Part shown: in pieces, positions 7,728-16,256 of the stretch
How the letters are laid out: every line of letters begins with the position of its first letter
Numbering within the stretch: the stretch's first letter is position 1
Assembly: GCA_963829845.1 (NCBI GenBank)
Contig: CAWHKD010000022.1
Location: 10,488 to 74,487 of the forward strand
Direction: 5' to 3'
Length of the DNA: 64,000 bases
Source: Gaiellasilicea sp963829845
Lineage (GTDB): Bacteria > Actinomycetota > Thermoleophilia > Gaiellales > Gaiellaceae
Program-made: the position numbers and the translations under genes
Notes under the pieces: model-generated
What the model saw: the letters and a program-made list of their open reading frames with translations, nothing else
Database searches by the model: none
What the model was told of the DNA's origin: nothing

Positions 7728-8072
7728 TCACTCGAGCTTGGCGTACGCCGCAGCGATGCTCTTCGGCACGACCATCGCCCACGCATCGACGACCAGCTCA
7801 CGCAGCTCGGCCTCGTCGATCGCGGCCAACCGGACGACGGCCCAGTTGTAGCGGAGGTCGGACGCTCGCGGCAGCATGAACTTCTCCGGCTCGTTTTCGA
7901 CGAGCGCGTCCCGCCACTCCTTGGGGAAGGCGAACCCGAGCAGGGTCTCGTCCCGTGAGAGCGCGAGATAGACGATTCGCCCGACGCGGAACTTGACGCG
8001 GCCCTGGACGAACGCCTCGTACGACCGCGGCAGCGTCAGCGCCACCGAGCGAACCTGATCGATCGTGACCAC
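7728..8072 (-). CDS. MmcQ/YjbR family protein
   Basis: A 114-residue protein with the MmcQ/YjbR signature: TIDQVRSVALTLPRSYEAF, VKFRVGRIVYLALSRDETLLGFAFPKEWRDAL, and DLRYNWAVVRLAAIDEAELRELVVDAW. The fold is a double-wing motif and DNA binding is inferred for some members. No catalytic residues are known. GTG start with a TACGCT -10 box 7 bases upstream. The STAS-like gene follows 14 bases downstream but has its own promoter signal. Confidence 0.85.
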   Translation of the reverse strand: MVTIDQVRSVALTLPRSYEAFVQGRVKFRVGRIVYLALSRDETLLGFAFPKEWRDALVENEPEKFMLPRASDLRYNWAVVRLAAIDEAELRELVVDAWAMVVPKSIAAAYAKLE

Positions 8073-8079
8073 GGGCCGA

Positions 8080-8085
8080 AGCGTA
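8080..8085 (-). promoter_or_regulatory. -10 box of a leaderless promoter
   Basis: TACGCT on the minus strand, 7 bases before the GTG at 8072. Confidence 0.5.
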
Positions 8086-8089
8086 GGGA

Positions 8090-9376
8090 CTAGGCGGCGG
8101 GCCGGACGGGAAAGCGCTGGTCGATCGCGGCCATCGTCAACCAGGCGGCGACGGCCGCCAGTGCGGCCACAGGGATCGCCTCGGCGCCTGCCGTCCCGAC
8201 GAGTAGCGCAGCGATGATCAGCGAGGCCAGGATCAGCCGGGTCATCGCCGTCATCCCGGCCGCCGTCCCGACCGCGACCGCGAGCGTCGGCGACATGTCG
8301 AACGCAATCGCTGCGAGCATCGCGACCGCGACGCCGAGGAAGATCGCCGGGAACACCGGGCCGCCCCGGAAGCCGCAGCCGAGGCAGACCGCGTACGCGA
8401 GCGCCTTTGCCGCCAGCAGGACGAACACGATCCGCGCAGAGTCCTCGTTGACGAGACTGGGGATCGACGCCTGGCCCGAGAAGAGGACGTCCTGTGAGCT
8501 CGCCCCGAGCCCGTCTGCGAGCAACGCCACCACTCCGATCACCAGCGCTCCCAGCAGCAACGTCACCGGCATGCCGAACCGCGCACGCCCAGGGCCTGCA
8601 ATCCGCGCTGCCAGCCGCCGGACGACCTCGGTGAGCACGGCCAGCAGAACACCGACCGCGATGGCGACGACGAGGTCGCGGAGATGGACGCCGTCGTAGG
8701 CAGGTAATCCAGGCACCGAGAGCGTGGTCGTCTCCAGACCACCCCAGTCGCCGATCCCGAGGAAGATCAGGTAGCCGACCGAGGCCGCGACGAGGCCCGG
8801 GATCAGGATCGGGATCAGCGAAGCGCCGAGGCCGACGCCTGCTTCCAGCAGCAGCATGGCGGCGGCGACCGGCCCTCCGAACAGGGCCGCGATCGCAGAG
8901 AACGTCCCGGCCGTCGAGAGCACCCTTCCATCCGCCTCTCCCAGACGTGCGAGGCGCGCCGCCGCCAGGCCGACGACCGAGCCGAGAGCGAAGAGCGGAG
9001 CCTCGGGGCCGAGGACGGCTCCGAATGCCAGCGAGCCGATCGCCGCCAGCGTGACACCCGGAGCGTGCGCGAGCGGCGTCGGCGCGACCGCGATCCCACC
9101 GAGCGGCTCGTGGCCGCCGTCCCCGGGAAGCAGCGCGCGGGCCGCGAGGACGATGAGCGCGCCGGCGAGCGGCAGGCCGACGACGAGGTACCAGGGCGGT
9201 CCCGACGCACCGAGGCGCTCGGGGAGGTCCACCCACAGCCAGTGCTCGAGCTCGTGGACAGCGACGAGGAAGAGCGCGGCGACCAGCGCCGCCGGAATCC
9301 CGATGAGGGCGCCGAGACCGACGAGGCGCAGCGCCCGCTCACTCGACATGGGCGTGGCCGCTTCGGGCGAGCTCAC
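8090..9376 (-). CDS. CLC family chloride channel/transporter
   Basis: A polytopic protein of about 428 residues with the CLC double-repeat topology. The gating-glutamate motif that usually reads GREGP is GPEAP here (in FGAVLGPEAPLFALG), so the glutamate is kept but the flanks differ. The selectivity motif GxFxP appears as GFRGGPVFPAIF. CLC proteins are either passive chloride channels or Cl-/H+ antiporters in the membrane; the divergent motifs leave this open. The GTG at 9376 overlaps the methyltransferase stop as GTGA, implying coupled translation; ATG 9349 is the alternative. Last gene of a two-gene leftward unit. Confidence 0.8.
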   Translation of the reverse strand: MSSPEAATPMSSERALRLVGLGALIGIPAALVAALFLVAVHELEHWLWVDLPERLGASGPPWYLVVGLPLAGALIVLAARALLPGDGGHEPLGGIAVAPTPLAHAPGVTLAAIGSLAFGAVLGPEAPLFALGSVVGLAAARLARLGEADGRVLSTAGTFSAIAALFGGPVAAAMLLLEAGVGLGASLIPILIPGLVAASVGYLIFLGIGDWGGLETTTLSVPGLPAYDGVHLRDLVVAIAVGVLLAVLTEVVRRLAARIAGPGRARFGMPVTLLLGALVIGVVALLADGLGASSQDVLFSGQASIPSLVNEDSARIVFVLLAAKALAYAVCLGCGFRGGPVFPAIFLGVAVAMLAAIAFDMSPTLAVAVGTAAGMTAMTRLILASLIIAALLVGTAGAEAIPVAALAAVAAWLTMAAIDQRFPVRPAA

Positions 9377-10131
9377 ACGAGCCCGCGCGCCGACCAGGCG
9401 GCCGCCGTCAGCACGAAGGGAGGCTCCGGCATCCGCGAGCGGCAGCGCTCTCGCAGCTCCGCCTGCCGCTCCGCGTCGAGCCGCCCGACGAACGCGCCCG
9501 CTGGGCCGACGCCGAGCGTGAAGGGCTCCCACCAGTCCTCGAACGTCGGATGCTCGACGCTCACAGAGAGCAAGCTCTCCGCGACCTCGCGCAGACCGGC
9601 TGCCTGGAAGAACTCCGTCAGCTGCCCCGAGTGCGTGCCGGGTAGGTCGGACTCGTCCGGGGCGGCGGGGTCGAGCTCGTGCACCGCCTCCCAGAACGGG
9701 CTCAGCGGCCCCTGTCCGCCGCCGTGATCCCAGACGCAGGCGGCAACGACGCCGCCCCCGCGCGTCACCCGTGCCATCTCCCGCAGCCCGCCGACGGGGT
9801 CGGTCATGAAATGGACGACGAGCTGCGCCAGCGCGGCATCGAACGAGTCGTCGGGAAACGGCAAGGCCTCCGCTGCAGCGCGCTCGACCACGACGCCAGG
9901 ATGTCGTTCTCTCGCGGCGACGACGAACGACTCGGACGGGTCGACTGCGGTCACGTTTTCGGCCCCGACGCGCCGCACGAGCTCCGTCGTCAAGGCGCCG
10001 GGGCCGGAGCCGACGTCGAGCACTCTCCGCCCCGCGGCGACGTCGGCGAGCGCGGCGAGTTGTGGCGCAAGCAGCACCGAGTAGCGGCCCATGAACCGGT
10101 CGTACGAATCGGCGGCGACGGCGAACGTCAT
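9373..10131 (-). CDS. Class I SAM-dependent methyltransferase
   Basis: The 252-residue protein has motif I VLDVGSGPGALTTEL (about residues 38-52), an acidic end of strand 2 (VTAVDPSESFV), motif LPFPDDSFDAALAQLVVHF and GGGVVAACVWDHGG, as in UbiE/Methyltransf_11-type small-molecule methyltransferases. The substrate is unknown. It precedes the CLC gene with a 4-base GTGA overlap. ATG 10131 has a TAGGGT -10 box six bases upstream, divergent from the promoter of the serine hydrolase gene. Confidence 0.85.
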   Translation of the reverse strand: MTFAVAADSYDRFMGRYSVLLAPQLAALADVAAGRRVLDVGSGPGALTTELVRRVGAENVTAVDPSESFVVAARERHPGVVVERAAAEALPFPDDSFDAALAQLVVHFMTDPVGGLREMARVTRGGGVVAACVWDHGGGQGPLSPFWEAVHELDPAAPDESDLPGTHSGQLTEFFQAAGLREVAESLLSVSVEHPTFEDWWEPFTLGVGPAGAFVGRLDAERQAELRERCRSRMPEPPFVLTAAAWSARGLV

Positions 10132-10137
10132 CAGGCA

Positions 10138-10143
10138 ACCCTA
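10138..10143 (-). promoter_or_regulatory. -10 box of a leaderless promoter
   Basis: TAGGGT on the minus strand, 6 bases before ATG 10131. A divergent box for the plus-strand gene lies 12 bases away. Confidence 0.55.
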
Positions 10144-10154
10144 CGCCGAGCCGA

Positions 10155-10160
10155 TAGCCT
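10155..10160 (+). promoter_or_regulatory. -10 box of a leaderless promoter
   Basis: TAGCCT, 6 bases before the GTG at 10167. Confidence 0.55.
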
Positions 10161-10166
10161 CTCGCG

Positions 10167-11174
10167 GTGTCCTCGCTCGAGACCGAGCTCGATGAGATCG
10201 CGACCGAGACCGCGTTCGCGGGCGTGGTCCGCATCGACCGCGGGAGTGAGATCGAGCTGGCGAAGGCGTACGGCCTGGCGCATCGCGGCTACGAGATCCC
10301 GAACGAGGTCGACACGTGCTTCGCGATCGCGAGTGGCGCCAAGGGCATGACGGCGCTGGCGGTCGTGAGCCTGATCGAGGAGGGCCGGCTCGAGCCCTCG
10401 ACCACGGCGCGTTCCATCCTCGGCACGGACCTGCCGCTGATCGACGACGCGGTCACGGTCGAGCATCTGTTGGCGCACCGGTCGGGGATCGGCGACTACC
10501 TCGACGAGGACGTCGAGCTCGATCTGACGGACTATCTGCTGCCGGTCCCGGTGCACGCGCTCGCGACGACCGAGCAGTACCTCGCTGTTCTCGACGGCTA
10601 TCCGACCAAGTTCGCGCCCGGCGAGCGCTTCTCGTACTGCAACGGCGGCTACGTCGTGCTCGCGCTGATCGCCGAGCGTGCCGGCGGGATCCCGTTCTAC
10701 GACCTCGTGCGAGAGCGCGTCTGCGAGCCGGCGGGAATGGTCGACACCGAGTTCCTGCGCTCGGACGAGCTACCCGGCCGTACTGCCCTCGGCTACTTCG
10801 AGATCGATGGCATCTGGCGTACGAACGTGCACCACCTGCCCGTGCGGGGCAGCGGCGACGGCGGGATCTACACGACGGTCGCCGACATCAGCGCGCTCTG
10901 GAGGGCGTTCTTCGCCGGCCGGATCGTCTCGGCGAGCTGGGTGCACGAGATGGTGCGCCCCCACAGCGACGACGCCGGGGGAAGGCGTTACGGGCTCGGC
11001 TTCTGGCTGCACGAGTCGACCGACAGCGTCATGCTCGTCGGGTCGGACACGGGCGTGTCGTTCCACACCGTGCACGCCCCGGGCACCGGGCTCACCCACA
11101 CGGTCCACTCGAACACGTCCGACGGTGCCTGGCCGATCGCCCGATATCTCAGAGACGAGCTCGCCACCGGCTAG
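10167..11174 (+). CDS. Serine hydrolase of the beta-lactamase/penicillin-binding fold
   Basis: A 335-residue class C beta-lactamase-like protein. The nucleophile motif SxxK is S56-G-A-K59, the second motif is Y157-C-N159, and HRSGIGDY near 104 and the C-terminal GSDTGVSFHTVHAPG fit the family. There is no signal peptide, so it is probably a cytoplasmic esterase or peptidase rather than a secreted beta-lactamase. The GTG start is leaderless (box at 10155). An ABM-fold gene with its own Shine-Dalgarno follows 26 bases downstream and is probably co-transcribed. Confidence 0.85.
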   Translation: MSSLETELDEIATETAFAGVVRIDRGSEIELAKAYGLAHRGYEIPNEVDTCFAIASGAKGMTALAVVSLIEEGRLEPSTTARSILGTDLPLIDDAVTVEHLLAHRSGIGDYLDEDVELDLTDYLLPVPVHALATTEQYLAVLDGYPTKFAPGERFSYCNGGYVVLALIAERAGGIPFYDLVRERVCEPAGMVDTEFLRSDELPGRTALGYFEIDGIWRTNVHHLPVRGSGDGGIYTTVADISALWRAFFAGRIVSASWVHEMVRPHSDDAGGRRYGLGFWLHESTDSVMLVGSDTGVSFHTVHAPGTGLTHTVHSNTSDGAWPIARYLRDELATG

Positions 11175-11200
11175 ACCACCACGAAGGGGAGGACCGACCG

Positions 11201-11470
11201 ATGTCCGCGTTCATCATCACCCGGATTCAGACGGGCGATTACGGCGCCTGGCGACCACTGTTCGACCAGGACCGGCCGCAAGCGCGCGAGAAGGCGACCG
11301 CGCAGCGCGTCCTGAGAAACGTTGACGACCCGAACGAGGTGTTCATCTACCTCGAGTTCGCCTCGACCGAGGACGCCGACGAAGCCCGCAGCCGGCTCGT
11401 GCGGTCGGGCGTGCTCGACCGCTTCGACGACAAGCACGGACCAACGGTGCTCGAAGCTGCGCCCGGCTAG
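11201..11470 (+). CDS. Small ABM-fold (dimeric alpha-beta barrel) protein
   Basis: An 89-residue protein with the text of the small dimeric alpha/beta barrel group related to antibiotic-biosynthesis monooxygenases: TGDYGAWRPLFDQDR, VLRNVDDPNEVFIYLEFAS and EDADEARSRLVRSGVLDRF. Function unknown; relatives are sometimes called cyclases. GGGGAGGA lies 7-14 bases before the ATG. Its TAG stop overlaps the stop of the convergent cupin gene in the shared tetramer CTAG. Likely in one transcript with the serine hydrolase. Confidence 0.7.
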   Translation: MSAFIITRIQTGDYGAWRPLFDQDRPQAREKATAQRVLRNVDDPNEVFIYLEFASTEDADEARSRLVRSGVLDRFDDKHGPTVLEAAPG

Positions 11471-11967
11471 ACGGGTTCGCCCGGGAACGCTAGGCCGAAG
11501 CGGCTGACCAGCCCCGGCACGCTCTGCGCGTCGACCTCGAGCCCGTACTGCGCTGCGAGCGCGGCCCGCTGCTCGGGCTCGAGCGCGTTCGACCCGCCGC
11601 GCTCGACGAGCTCCGCGAAGTACTGCTCGAAACCCGCGGGCGAGATGATTTCGAGCAGCCGCGCCGGTTCGTCGCCGGCATTCCAGAACGTGTGCCACTG
11701 TCCGCGCGGCTTGAAGATCAGGTCGCCGCGTTCTCCGGTGACAACGTCCTCGCCGAGGAGGGCACCAACCCGGCCCTCGACGACGTAGCTGTACTCGTCC
11801 TCGCGGCTGTGCCGGTGCAGCGGTGCGGCCAGCGCGCGGGCAGACATCGGGTGCTCGACGAGCGAGAACCCTCCGCCGGACTCGAGCGCGGCGACGAGGA
11901 ACCGCACGCCGATGCTGCCAAGGAAGCCAGCCTTGCCCTCGTCGGGACCCAACACCCTGGGATGCAC
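11467..11967 (-). CDS. Cupin domain protein (quercetin-dioxygenase-like)
   Basis: The 166-residue protein has a full cupin: PLHRHSREDEYSYVVEGRVGAL (motif 1 with three metal-binding positions H, H and E) and GDLIFKPRGQWHTFWNAGDE (motif 2 with the His). A C-terminal helical tail (FEQYFAELVERGGSNALEPEQ...) follows, as in uncharacterised actinobacterial cupins that bind a metal and may act as dioxygenases. GTG start. Convergent with the ABM-fold gene; nothing else is linked to it. Confidence 0.8.
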   Translation of the reverse strand: MHPRVLGPDEGKAGFLGSIGVRFLVAALESGGGFSLVEHPMSARALAAPLHRHSREDEYSYVVEGRVGALLGEDVVTGERGDLIFKPRGQWHTFWNAGDEPARLLEIISPAGFEQYFAELVERGGSNALEPEQRAALAAQYGLEVDAQSVPGLVSRFGLAFPGEPV

Positions 11968-12041
11968 AGCGCAACTAGATCACACTGATAGGGTCGCGCC
12001 AGCTTGTCAGCGCAGGCCGGTTCGGTGACGATGAGGCCCCG

Positions 12042-13010
12042 ATGCCGCCCGTCGCGCCGTTCCCGCCGCTCGAGCCGTACGACCACGGGCTGCTCGACGT
12101 GGGCGACGACAACCTTGTCTACTGGGAGACGTGTGGCAACCCGTCCGGGAAGCCGGCCCTCGTCGTGCACGGCGGGCCCGGCTCGGGCTGCAGCACGGGA
12201 AGCCGCCGCTACTTCGACCCGGAGCGATACCGGATCGTCCTGTCCGACCAGCGTGGCTGCGGCCGCAGCCTCCCGCACGCGAGCGACCACGCGGTCGAAA
12301 TGTCGGCGAACACGACCCACCACCTGATCGCCGACATGGAGCGGCTTCGCGAACATCTCGGCATCGAGCGGTGGCTCCTCTACGGCGGCTCGTGGGGCTC
12401 GACGCTGATCCTCGCCTACGCCGAGCGGTACCCCGAGCGCGTGTCCGAGGTCGTCATCCTCGGCGTCACGATGACCCGGCGGTCGGACACCGACTGGCTC
12501 TACCGCGGAGTGGGCCGCTTCTTCCCGGCCGACTGGGACCGGTTCCGGCGCGGCGTACCGGAGGTGGACCGGGACAGCGATCTCGTCGCCGCGTACGCGC
12601 GGCTGCTCGAGAGCCCGGACGCTGACGTCCGCGCGCAGGCGACGTCCGACTGGATCGCGTGGGAGGACGCCGTGATCTCGCTCGAGTCGAGCGGGTCACC
12701 GGGAGCCTACGGCGACCGGCCGCCCGACGCCGCGCACGCGTTCGTCCGCATCTGCACGCACTACTTCTCGCACGGCGCGTGGCTGGAGGAGGGCGAGCTG
12801 CTGGCGAACGCGGGGCGCCTGGCCGGCATCCCGGCGGTGCTCCTCCACGGCCGCCACGACCTCGGCTCCCCGGTCGGCAACGCCTGGGAGCTCGCACAGG
12901 CGTGGCCCGGATCCGAGCTCGTCGTCGTCGACGACTCCGGCCACACCGGCAGCGACACGATGCGCGAGCTCACGCTGCAGGCGACGGCGCGCTTCAGCGG
13001 TCGACGCTGA
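12042..13010 (+). CDS. pip: Prolyl aminopeptidase (proline iminopeptidase)
   Basis: A 322-residue alpha/beta hydrolase, the normal length for the family, with HGGPGSGCS (residues 43-51, oxyanion region), DQRGCGRS (69-76), the nucleophile elbow GGSWGS with Ser117, and the C-terminal HGRHDLGSPVGNAWELAQAWP and DDSGHTGS carrying the catalytic Asp and His. It cleaves N-terminal proline from peptides (EC 3.4.11.5) in the cytoplasm. No signal peptide is present. The 3' end overlaps the convergent AlkZ-like gene by 17 bases. Confidence 0.9.
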   Translation: MPPVAPFPPLEPYDHGLLDVGDDNLVYWETCGNPSGKPALVVHGGPGSGCSTGSRRYFDPERYRIVLSDQRGCGRSLPHASDHAVEMSANTTHHLIADMERLREHLGIERWLLYGGSWGSTLILAYAERYPERVSEVVILGVTMTRRSDTDWLYRGVGRFFPADWDRFRRGVPEVDRDSDLVAAYARLLESPDADVRAQATSDWIAWEDAVISLESSGSPGAYGDRPPDAAHAFVRICTHYFSHGAWLEEGELLANAGRLAGIPAVLLHGRHDLGSPVGNAWELAQAWPGSELVVVDDSGHTGSDTMRELTLQATARFSGRR

Positions 13011-14016
13011 GCCGCGGCTCGAGCCCGAGGAAGGTGCCGATCCGCTCCGCCTCCGCCTCGACTCCCGCCCGCTCGACCCGTGTCAGCTTGCGTGCCGGCT
13101 GCACGGTCAGCTCGATCCGCTTCGCGCTCTTCTTTCGGCTCCAGACCCCGGCGCAGATGCCGTCGACGAGCAGGAACGGCGTTCCTGCGGGACCCTCGTA
13201 GCGGCCCTTGCCGTGCGCCTTGATCTGCTCGCGCACCGTCGGCGGCACGAACGCGTCGCGGTCGCGATACCCCATCACGTAGACGTCGTACTCCGGCAGC
13301 AAGCGGACCGACTCCGAGGTTGCGGCGGCCTCCTCGGGATGCGGGAAGTCGAAGTCAGCGAACGACCGCTCCCGGGAACCGAACCACTTCCGAAAGTCGC
13401 GATGCGTGACGGGGCCGTAAGTCGCCGCGTACCGGCGCGCCACCTCGCGCAACGCCTCTTCCGGCTCCCACGCAGCCGCGGAGCCGAGCCAGTCGTCCGG
13501 ATGCACGAACGTCACCTTCCGCCCCTGCGGCGGGCCGAAGCACAGCTGCCCGGCGATCGCGGCATCGCCGAGGTAGTAGCCCCAGCCAGAGGCAAGCCGT
13601 TCTCGAGGCGCCGTCTCGACGCGCCCGACGACGGCATCCGCAAGCTCCTCGCGCGTCAGTTGCCGGCCGCGGAGCGCATCGCCGATCCCGCCCACGATCT
13701 CGTCGATGTTTTCGAGGTTGTCGTTCGCGTGGTCGGCCTCGCCGATCACGGCCCGACGTGCGGCCGTCCAGAGCCCGAGCTCGTCGGCAGGATGTATGTG
13801 CAGCGTCCCGCGCAGCGTCCACGTCTTCACGAGCGCGCGCCGCTCCCAGAGGGCGTCGCGCACCTGCGGCTGCGTCACGTCTTCAACGCGGGCGGCAAGC
13901 TGGAGCTCCGCCGAGCCCATCACCTGAGCGTGGACGCCGCAGACGTCACGAACGACGTCGACCAGCCGGGCGGCCGGCGCCCGCTCGACGAGGTGGCTCC
14001 GGACGAGCCGGCTCAC
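12994..14016 (-). CDS. AlkZ-like winged-helix protein (HTH_42 family) with an HAQ motif
   Basis: A 340-residue HTH_42 protein. In place of the glutamine pair that defines AlkZ-type alkylpurine glycosylases, the corresponding segment CGVHAQVMGSAELQ has His29-Ala30-Gln31. Typical later blocks are present: WTLRGTLHIHPADEL, GYYLGDAAIAGQLCFGPPQG, YGPVTHRDFRKWFG and the C-terminal FLLVDGICAGVWSRKK. It is therefore probably a DNA glycosylase or a relative with altered specificity. GTG 14016 lies 2 bases past the stop of the ComA-like gene, so it is the last gene of the flavoprotein-fumarase operon. Confidence 0.8.
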   Translation of the reverse strand: MSRLVRSHLVERAPAARLVDVVRDVCGVHAQVMGSAELQLAARVEDVTQPQVRDALWERRALVKTWTLRGTLHIHPADELGLWTAARRAVIGEADHANDNLENIDEIVGGIGDALRGRQLTREELADAVVGRVETAPRERLASGWGYYLGDAAIAGQLCFGPPQGRKVTFVHPDDWLGSAAAWEPEEALREVARRYAATYGPVTHRDFRKWFGSRERSFADFDFPHPEEAAATSESVRLLPEYDVYVMGYRDRDAFVPPTVREQIKAHGKGRYEGPAGTPFLLVDGICAGVWSRKKSAKRIELTVQPARKLTRVERAGVEAEAERIGTFLGLEPRLSVDR

Positions 14017-14018
14017 CG

Positions 14019-14764
14019 CTACGGCGTCGTCGTCGGCTTTTCGGCGAGCAGGATCTGCTTGAGCGTGTCGCCGCGGAGGCCGAGCCGGAGCGTCTCGAGC
14101 GGGATCACCTCGTCCGGCGCGATGTTGCCGAGGTTGACCGATGGGCCGAACTCGCTGATGAACCAGGCTTGAGCCGCCTTCGACGGCGCCTCGAAGATGA
14201 CGTTCGCCGGACCAACCTGCATCGCGATCTCGCCGATCAGCTCGGTGCGCATGCCGCCGGACGAGTCGAAGATGCCGGCGGTGCCGCCCTCGCGCGCCTC
14301 GGTGATCACCTTCCAGGCGCCGGCGGCGAGCTCCTCGTTCAGCCACTGCACCCACTTGTCGGCCGTGTACTCGACGGACGAGTCCTTCGAGCCCACCTCG
14401 GAGAGGACGGTGAAGTCGCGCGCAAAGTCGGCGATCAGCTCGAGCTTACGCTCGCGTGGGATGTCGACCGTGCCGTCCGAGATCTCGACGTGCGAGATCC
14501 CGAGGCCATTCAGCCACGACTTGTACTCGTCGAGCCGGCCCTTGACGTATACGACCTCGAAGAACGTGCCCCCGATCACGACGGGCTTGGACTTCAGCAC
14601 GTCGAGCTTTCGCTCCAGGTTCTGGTCACGGCCGCGGTGCCCCAGCCGAGCTTGACGATCGAGATGTGGTCGCCGGCGACTTCGAGCACGTCCTCCCACG
14701 CGCGCGGGCCGAGGCCCTTGTCGATTACGTGCGTCAGGCCGTGATGGGGATCAAAGTCGAGCAA
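14019..14764 (-). CDS. Phosphosulfolactate synthase (ComA family), frame broken once
   Basis: The gene encodes a ComA-type (2R)-phospho-3-sulfolactate synthase (PEP + sulfite, EC 4.4.1.19; related to plant HSA32). The N-terminal part LTHVIDKGLG, VAGDHISIVKLGWGTAAVT reads in one frame from a TTG at 14764, with AAGGAG four bases upstream and a 14-base overlap with the fumarase beta gene. The rest (NLERKLDVLKSKPVVIGGTFFEV, VEISDGTVDIPRERK, VIFEAPSKAAQAWFI) is in the next frame. Adding one base near 14619-14628 restores a full-length protein of about 248 residues, so a sequencing indel is likely. In archaea this enzyme begins coenzyme M synthesis; its bacterial role is unclear. Confidence 0.75.
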
Positions 14765-15353
14765 AGAGCTCCTTCAACTTCTCCTGCGCCTTCTCCTGGA
14801 CGTCGTGGTAGAGCGAGTTGCCGTGGGCGTCGATGCCGACCGTGAGTGGCCCGAAGTCCTTGACGCGGAACTTCCACAGGCATTCCGGCATCAGCTCCTC
14901 CCACATCACCTCCTCGATCTCCTCGATCTGCGTCGTCTCGAGCGCCGCCGCACCGCCGACGATCGCGAAGTAGACCATGCCGAGTCGCTGCATCGGCTCG
15001 ATCGCCTCGTCCGGGAAGCCGCCCTTCCCGCAGATCGCGCGGACGCCGTACTGCTCGCCCAGCGGCTCGGTGAAGCGGACCATCCGTGCGCTCGTCGTCG
15101 TGCCGATGCAGATCTTCTCGTACGTGCCTCTGCCTTCGGCGTCCTCGGAGATCTTGCGGACGTTCGGCGCCGTGTGGAGCAGAAAGGCACCGGAGAGGTC
15201 CATCGGCGGCTCGACGCCCTGGTCGAAGATCCGGATCTGGGTGCGGTCGCGGATGCCGATGATGTGGCCCTGGACGGTGACCTCGTCACCCGCCCGCAGC
15301 TTGAGGATCTCCTGCGGGTCGGTGACCGGGAACGTGACTTCGTGCTCGGCCAT
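14751..15353 (-). CDS. Class I fumarate hydratase, beta subunit
   Basis: A 200-residue protein matching the C-terminal (beta/TtdB-like) part of class I [4Fe-4S] fumarases: KLRAGDEVTVQGHIIGIRD, FLLHTAPNVRK, CIGTTTSARM, GKGGF and VKDFGPLTVGIDAHGNSLY. It pairs with the alpha subunit immediately upstream to hydrate fumarate to malate or the reverse (EC 4.2.1.2) in the cytoplasm. Only 3 bases separate the two genes, and its 3' end overlaps the start of the ComA-like gene. Tartrate dehydratase is the main alternative for two-subunit members, but the flavoprotein neighbour favours fumarate. Confidence 0.88.
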   Translation of the reverse strand: MAEHEVTFPVTDPQEILKLRAGDEVTVQGHIIGIRDRTQIRIFDQGVEPPMDLSGAFLLHTAPNVRKISEDAEGRGTYEKICIGTTTSARMVRFTEPLGEQYGVRAICGKGGFPDEAIEPMQRLGMVYFAIVGGAAALETTQIEEIEEVMWEELMPECLWKFRVKDFGPLTVGIDAHGNSLYHDVQEKAQEKLKELFARL

Positions 15354-15356
15354 CGC

Positions 15357-16256
15357 TCAGAACTCCCGGTCGAACTCGAGGTTGCCCTGCGCGTCGACGT
15401 GCACGGACGCACGCCGCGCTGCCCAACACTGGTAATTGACCGCGACCGGGTTCAGCGTCATGTGCGTGTCCGCGTGCTCGATGTGGCACTGGAGCACGGT
15501 CACGTCACCACCGAGACCCATCGGCCCGATTCCGGTCTCGTTCAACAGCCCGTAGAGCTCGTCTTCGAGCTGCGCGACGATCGGGTCGGCGTTGCGGGTG
15601 CCGATCGGCCGCGCGATCGCCTCCTTCGCGAGGTACATCGCGTAGTCGGCCGAGCCGCCGATCCCGACGCCGACGATCCCGGGCGGGCACGGCTTGCCGC
15701 CGGCCCCGACGATCGACTCGAGCACGAACTGCTTGATCCCCTTCACCCCGTCGGCGGGGACGCACATCTTCAGGAAGCTCATGTTCTCGGAGCCGGAGCC
15801 CTTCGGCACGCACTTGACGTCGAGGCCGTCCCAGTCGGCGATGAACTCCCAGTGGACGATCGGGAGCCGGTGGCCGATGTTCGGGCCCGTGTTCTCGCGC
15901 GTGATCGTGTGCACGGCGTTCGAACGCAGCGGGTGCTCGACCGTCGCGCGCGCCGTGCCGTCGCGGAGCGCCTCGTAGATCCGGGCCGGATGGAGCGGGA
16001 AGTGCTCGCCGACGTGGCAGGTGTAGACGGCGATGCCGGTGTCCTGGCAGACGAGGTTCTTCTCCTCGTCGGCGATGTTCACGTTCCGGTGGATCGTCTG
16101 CAGGACGCGCTGCCCCGTGACCGAGGTCTCCCGGTCCTTCGCGGCCGCGAGTGCGTCGCGCAGATCCTGCGGGATGTCCTTCAGCGCCCAGACGTACAGG
16201 TGCGCCGCGGCGTCTTCGACCGCGTGCTGGATGTCGGTTCCTGTGACGGTGCTCAT
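15357..16256 (-). CDS. Class I fumarate hydratase, alpha subunit
   Basis: The 299-residue protein is the alpha (TtdA-like) subunit that carries the [4Fe-4S] cluster. Three conserved Cys regions are present: LVCQDTGIAVY, GKPCPPGIVGVGIGGSADY and the C-terminal LQCHIEHADTHMTLNPVAVN. It acts with the beta subunit encoded 3 bases downstream in fumarate/malate interconversion. ATG 16256 overlaps the stop of the flavoprotein gene as ATGA, so the subunits and the flavoprotein are translationally coupled. Confidence 0.88.
   Translation of the reverse strand: MSTVTGTDIQHAVEDAAAHLYVWALKDIPQDLRDALAAAKDRETSVTGQRVLQTIHRNVNIADEEKNLVCQDTGIAVYTCHVGEHFPLHPARIYEALRDGTARATVEHPLRSNAVHTITRENTGPNIGHRLPIVHWEFIADWDGLDVKCVPKGSGSENMSFLKMCVPADGVKGIKQFVLESIVGAGGKPCPPGIVGVGIGGSADYAMYLAKEAIARPIGTRNADPIVAQLEDELYGLLNETGIGPMGLGGDVTVLQCHIEHADTHMTLNPVAVNYQCWAARRASVHVDAQGNLEFDREF

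Noticed and set aside
12131..12625. Second open frame inside the prolyl aminopeptidase gene
   Set aside because: A +1-frame shadow with Arg/Pro-rich composition; the aminopeptidase frame has all catalytic motifs.
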